A DNA stretch of 43,243 nucleotides, taken from positions 1-43,243 of the forward strand of contig VXPE01000017.1 of the NCBI GenBank assembly GCA_009839745.1. The letters run 5' to 3'. The stretch's first letter is position 1. Each line of letters opens with the position of its first letter. This DNA is from Candidatus Poribacteria bacterium (GTDB lineage: Bacteria > Poribacteria > WGA-4E > WGA-3G). Shown piece by piece: positions 41,910 to 43,243 of the stretch. Under the pieces are notes generated by a model, which was not told the origin of the DNA, did no database searches, and saw only the letters and a list, made by a program, of their open reading frames with translations. Position numbers and translations under genes: made by a program.

Positions 41910-43175
41910 TTAAAAATCTGTGTTTTGAATGTTGCTACGTGATATATTCAACAGGATCCCAACGCTTACCAGACTCAGAACAATTGATGAACCCCCGTAA
42001 CTGATAAATGGCAATGTGATCCCTTTTGTCGGCAGCAAGCCCGTCACAACACCAATATTAATGAATGCTTGCAGCCCGATGAGGGTCGTAATTCCGGTGG
42101 CAAGCAAAGAAGCAAAGAGGTCGCTCGCATGTCGGGCAATGTGGAGGCCTCGCCATACAAAAAGCATAAAAATAAAAGTCACAGTCACGGCACCGATAAA
42201 TCCGAATTCCTCACCTAACACGGCAAAAATAAAATCTGTGTGTGGATACGGAAGACGTGATATTTTCTGAAGGCTGCTATCGATGCCTAAACCGAGGAGT
42301 CCACCACTTTCGAGGGCGTCGAGTGAACGTGTTAACTGATAGTTCGTTGCATCAGGAGATTTCAGCATTGCCAAGTAATCCATGAGCCGTTTGAGTTTAT
42401 AGGAATCCCGGATGATCAGTAAACTGACAAGCGCGCTGCCTGTGCCGCCAAGTGCCACCACATGCCAGAGACGCATACCGCCGACGAATAGCACGGTGCA
42501 TGCTGTTACGACTAATAAGGCCGCCGACCCGAAATCCGGTTGGATGTATACGAGACCAAAAGCAGCACCTACAATTAAGATATTCGGAAGTACGCCGTTG
42601 AAGAAACTCTTGACGCGTTCTGGATTGCGACTTATGAAGTTTGCCACATGTATCACCAACGCTATTTTTGCAAATTCCACAGGCTGAAAATTGATAGGCA
42701 ATCCTATGTTGATCCAGCGTTTAAATCTACCGCCTTCTGCACCTTGCACGCTTGTTCCTAAACCTGGGACGAAAACCAATAATAACCCGATAAAGGAGAG
42801 TATCAAAAAAAGATTTGCGAACCTCGCATAAAATCGGTACGGTAGATGGGAACTAAAGAACATACCCACTAAACCAATCCCACAAGCGATGATGTGTATC
42901 TGTAGATAGCGGTAACTATAGCCATCATAGTGTCTTGAAGAGAGAAGATGGCTTGCGCTGTATACCATCAGAATGCCTATCGCAATCAGACAAAGCGTAA
43001 GCGCGATCAACCCTCTATCCATTCGTCCCGATCTTGGCGGCGGGGGTGCTTCTGCCTGTTTCTGCTGTTCCTCTACAACGGAATAGACGCGCGTGTTTGT
43101 CCATTTGAACCCAGATTTTGGTTTGGATTTACGGTTCTTATTGCTACGGATAGAGTTTTGATAATTGCGTCCCAT
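41910..43175 (-). CDS. ftsW: Lipid II polymerase/cell division protein FtsW (SEDS family)
   Basis: SEDS-family peptidoglycan glycosyltransferase of the divisome, 421 aa. Seen: a basic cytoplasmic N-terminus with PPPP stretch, about ten membrane segments (from GLIALTLCLIAIGILMVYSAS to SIVLSLVSVGILLNI), YRYLQIHI, RWINIGLPINFQPVEFAKIA, IQPDFGSAALL, LGLGIDSSLQKISRLPYPHTDFIFAVLGEEFGFIG, and TGLLPTKGITLPFISYGGSS. Being first in a division cluster favours FtsW over RodA. ATG 43175 is used; GTG 43184 is in frame. A TATAAT lies only about 10 bases upstream, so the mRNA could be nearly leaderless. Confidence 0.95.
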   Translation of the reverse strand: MGRNYQNSIRSNKNRKSKPKSGFKWTNTRVYSVVEEQQKQAEAPPPPRSGRMDRGLIALTLCLIAIGILMVYSASHLLSSRHYDGYSYRYLQIHIIACGIGLVGMFFSSHLPYRFYARFANLFLILSFIGLLLVFVPGLGTSVQGAEGGRFKRWINIGLPINFQPVEFAKIALVIHVANFISRNPERVKSFFNGVLPNILIVGAAFGLVYIQPDFGSAALLVVTACTVLFVGGMRLWHVVALGGTGSALVSLLIIRDSYKLKRLMDYLAMLKSPDATNYQLTRSLDALESGGLLGLGIDSSLQKISRLPYPHTDFIFAVLGEEFGFIGAVTVTFIFMLFVWRGLHIARHASDLFASLLATGITTLIGLQAFINIGVVTGLLPTKGITLPFISYGGSSIVLSLVSVGILLNISRSNIQNTDF

Positions 43176-43243
43176 TTTTTCCACTATTATAACCCAAGTT
43201 GCCAGTTAGTAATGAGTTGTAAATCCATGGGATATCCTTTATA

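Overview
The window looks like chromosome of an uncultured Gram-negative bacterium. Candidatus Poribacteria is my best inference, from protein style rather than any database hit: secreted LamG, F5/8 type C and CRTAC1 proteins, an arylsulfatase, a caspase-like/FGE-like protein, a FlgD-like C-terminal domain carrying the NPFNPETWIPYQL motif, and many small dispersed palindromic repeats. Lipoproteins, TonB-type and barrel-like proteins imply an outer membrane. No rRNA, tRNA, CRISPR array, phage or intact insertion sequence was seen. Most genes lie on the minus strand.

Layout. 1-1660: a methyltransferase and an ALKBH8-like AlkB oxygenase, two bases apart. 1661-2184: a gene-poor stretch with a TPR gene remnant. 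2185-7611: a four-gene envelope operon (barrel-TonB fusion, P/E-rich lipoprotein, metzincin-type protease, caspase-like/PEGA/FGE-like protein) behind a promoter whose spacer holds nine G. 7612-8074: non-coding, with palindromes. 8075-14915: multiheme cytochrome-TPR protein, SDR, FAH-family hydrolase, an MNT-HEPN fusion (plus strand) and a di-heme peroxidase. 14956-22034: ABC ATPase, metallophosphoesterase, methyltransferase plus sulfatase, YifB/ComM ATPase and K+ channel. 22049-26198: a frameshifted pseudogene, DUF1844, a LecA-like protein, two cyclophilins and a divergent LamG / F5/8C pair. 26329-28719 (plus strand): Gfo/Idh oxidoreductase, a probable ArsC-family selenoprotein with in-frame TGA, and an epimerase. 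28861-33125: coiled-coil membrane protein, CRTAC1, TPR and LamG proteins. 33140-34864: B12-binding radical SAM protein. 35072-43175: a division and wall cluster in transcription order ftsW-murG-murC-ftsQ-ftsA-ftsZ, with murB and ddl missing.

The most notable signals are: (1) a 114-codon ArsC/Spx-like gene whose first redox cysteine codon is TGA, with a SECIS-like hairpin just after it; (2) a dispersed leader cassette made of a stem-loop with compensating stem changes followed by a Shine-Dalgarno block CCGCAAGGAAAATTAAA, placed just before the start codons of the sulfatase, selenoprotein, epimerase and murG genes; (3) a shared C-terminal tail K-L-A-T-T-W-G-x-I-K on three secreted proteins of two different folds; (4) a possible phase-variable promoter for the envelope operon; and (5) a caspase-like domain whose catalytic Cys is Arg through a one-base change.
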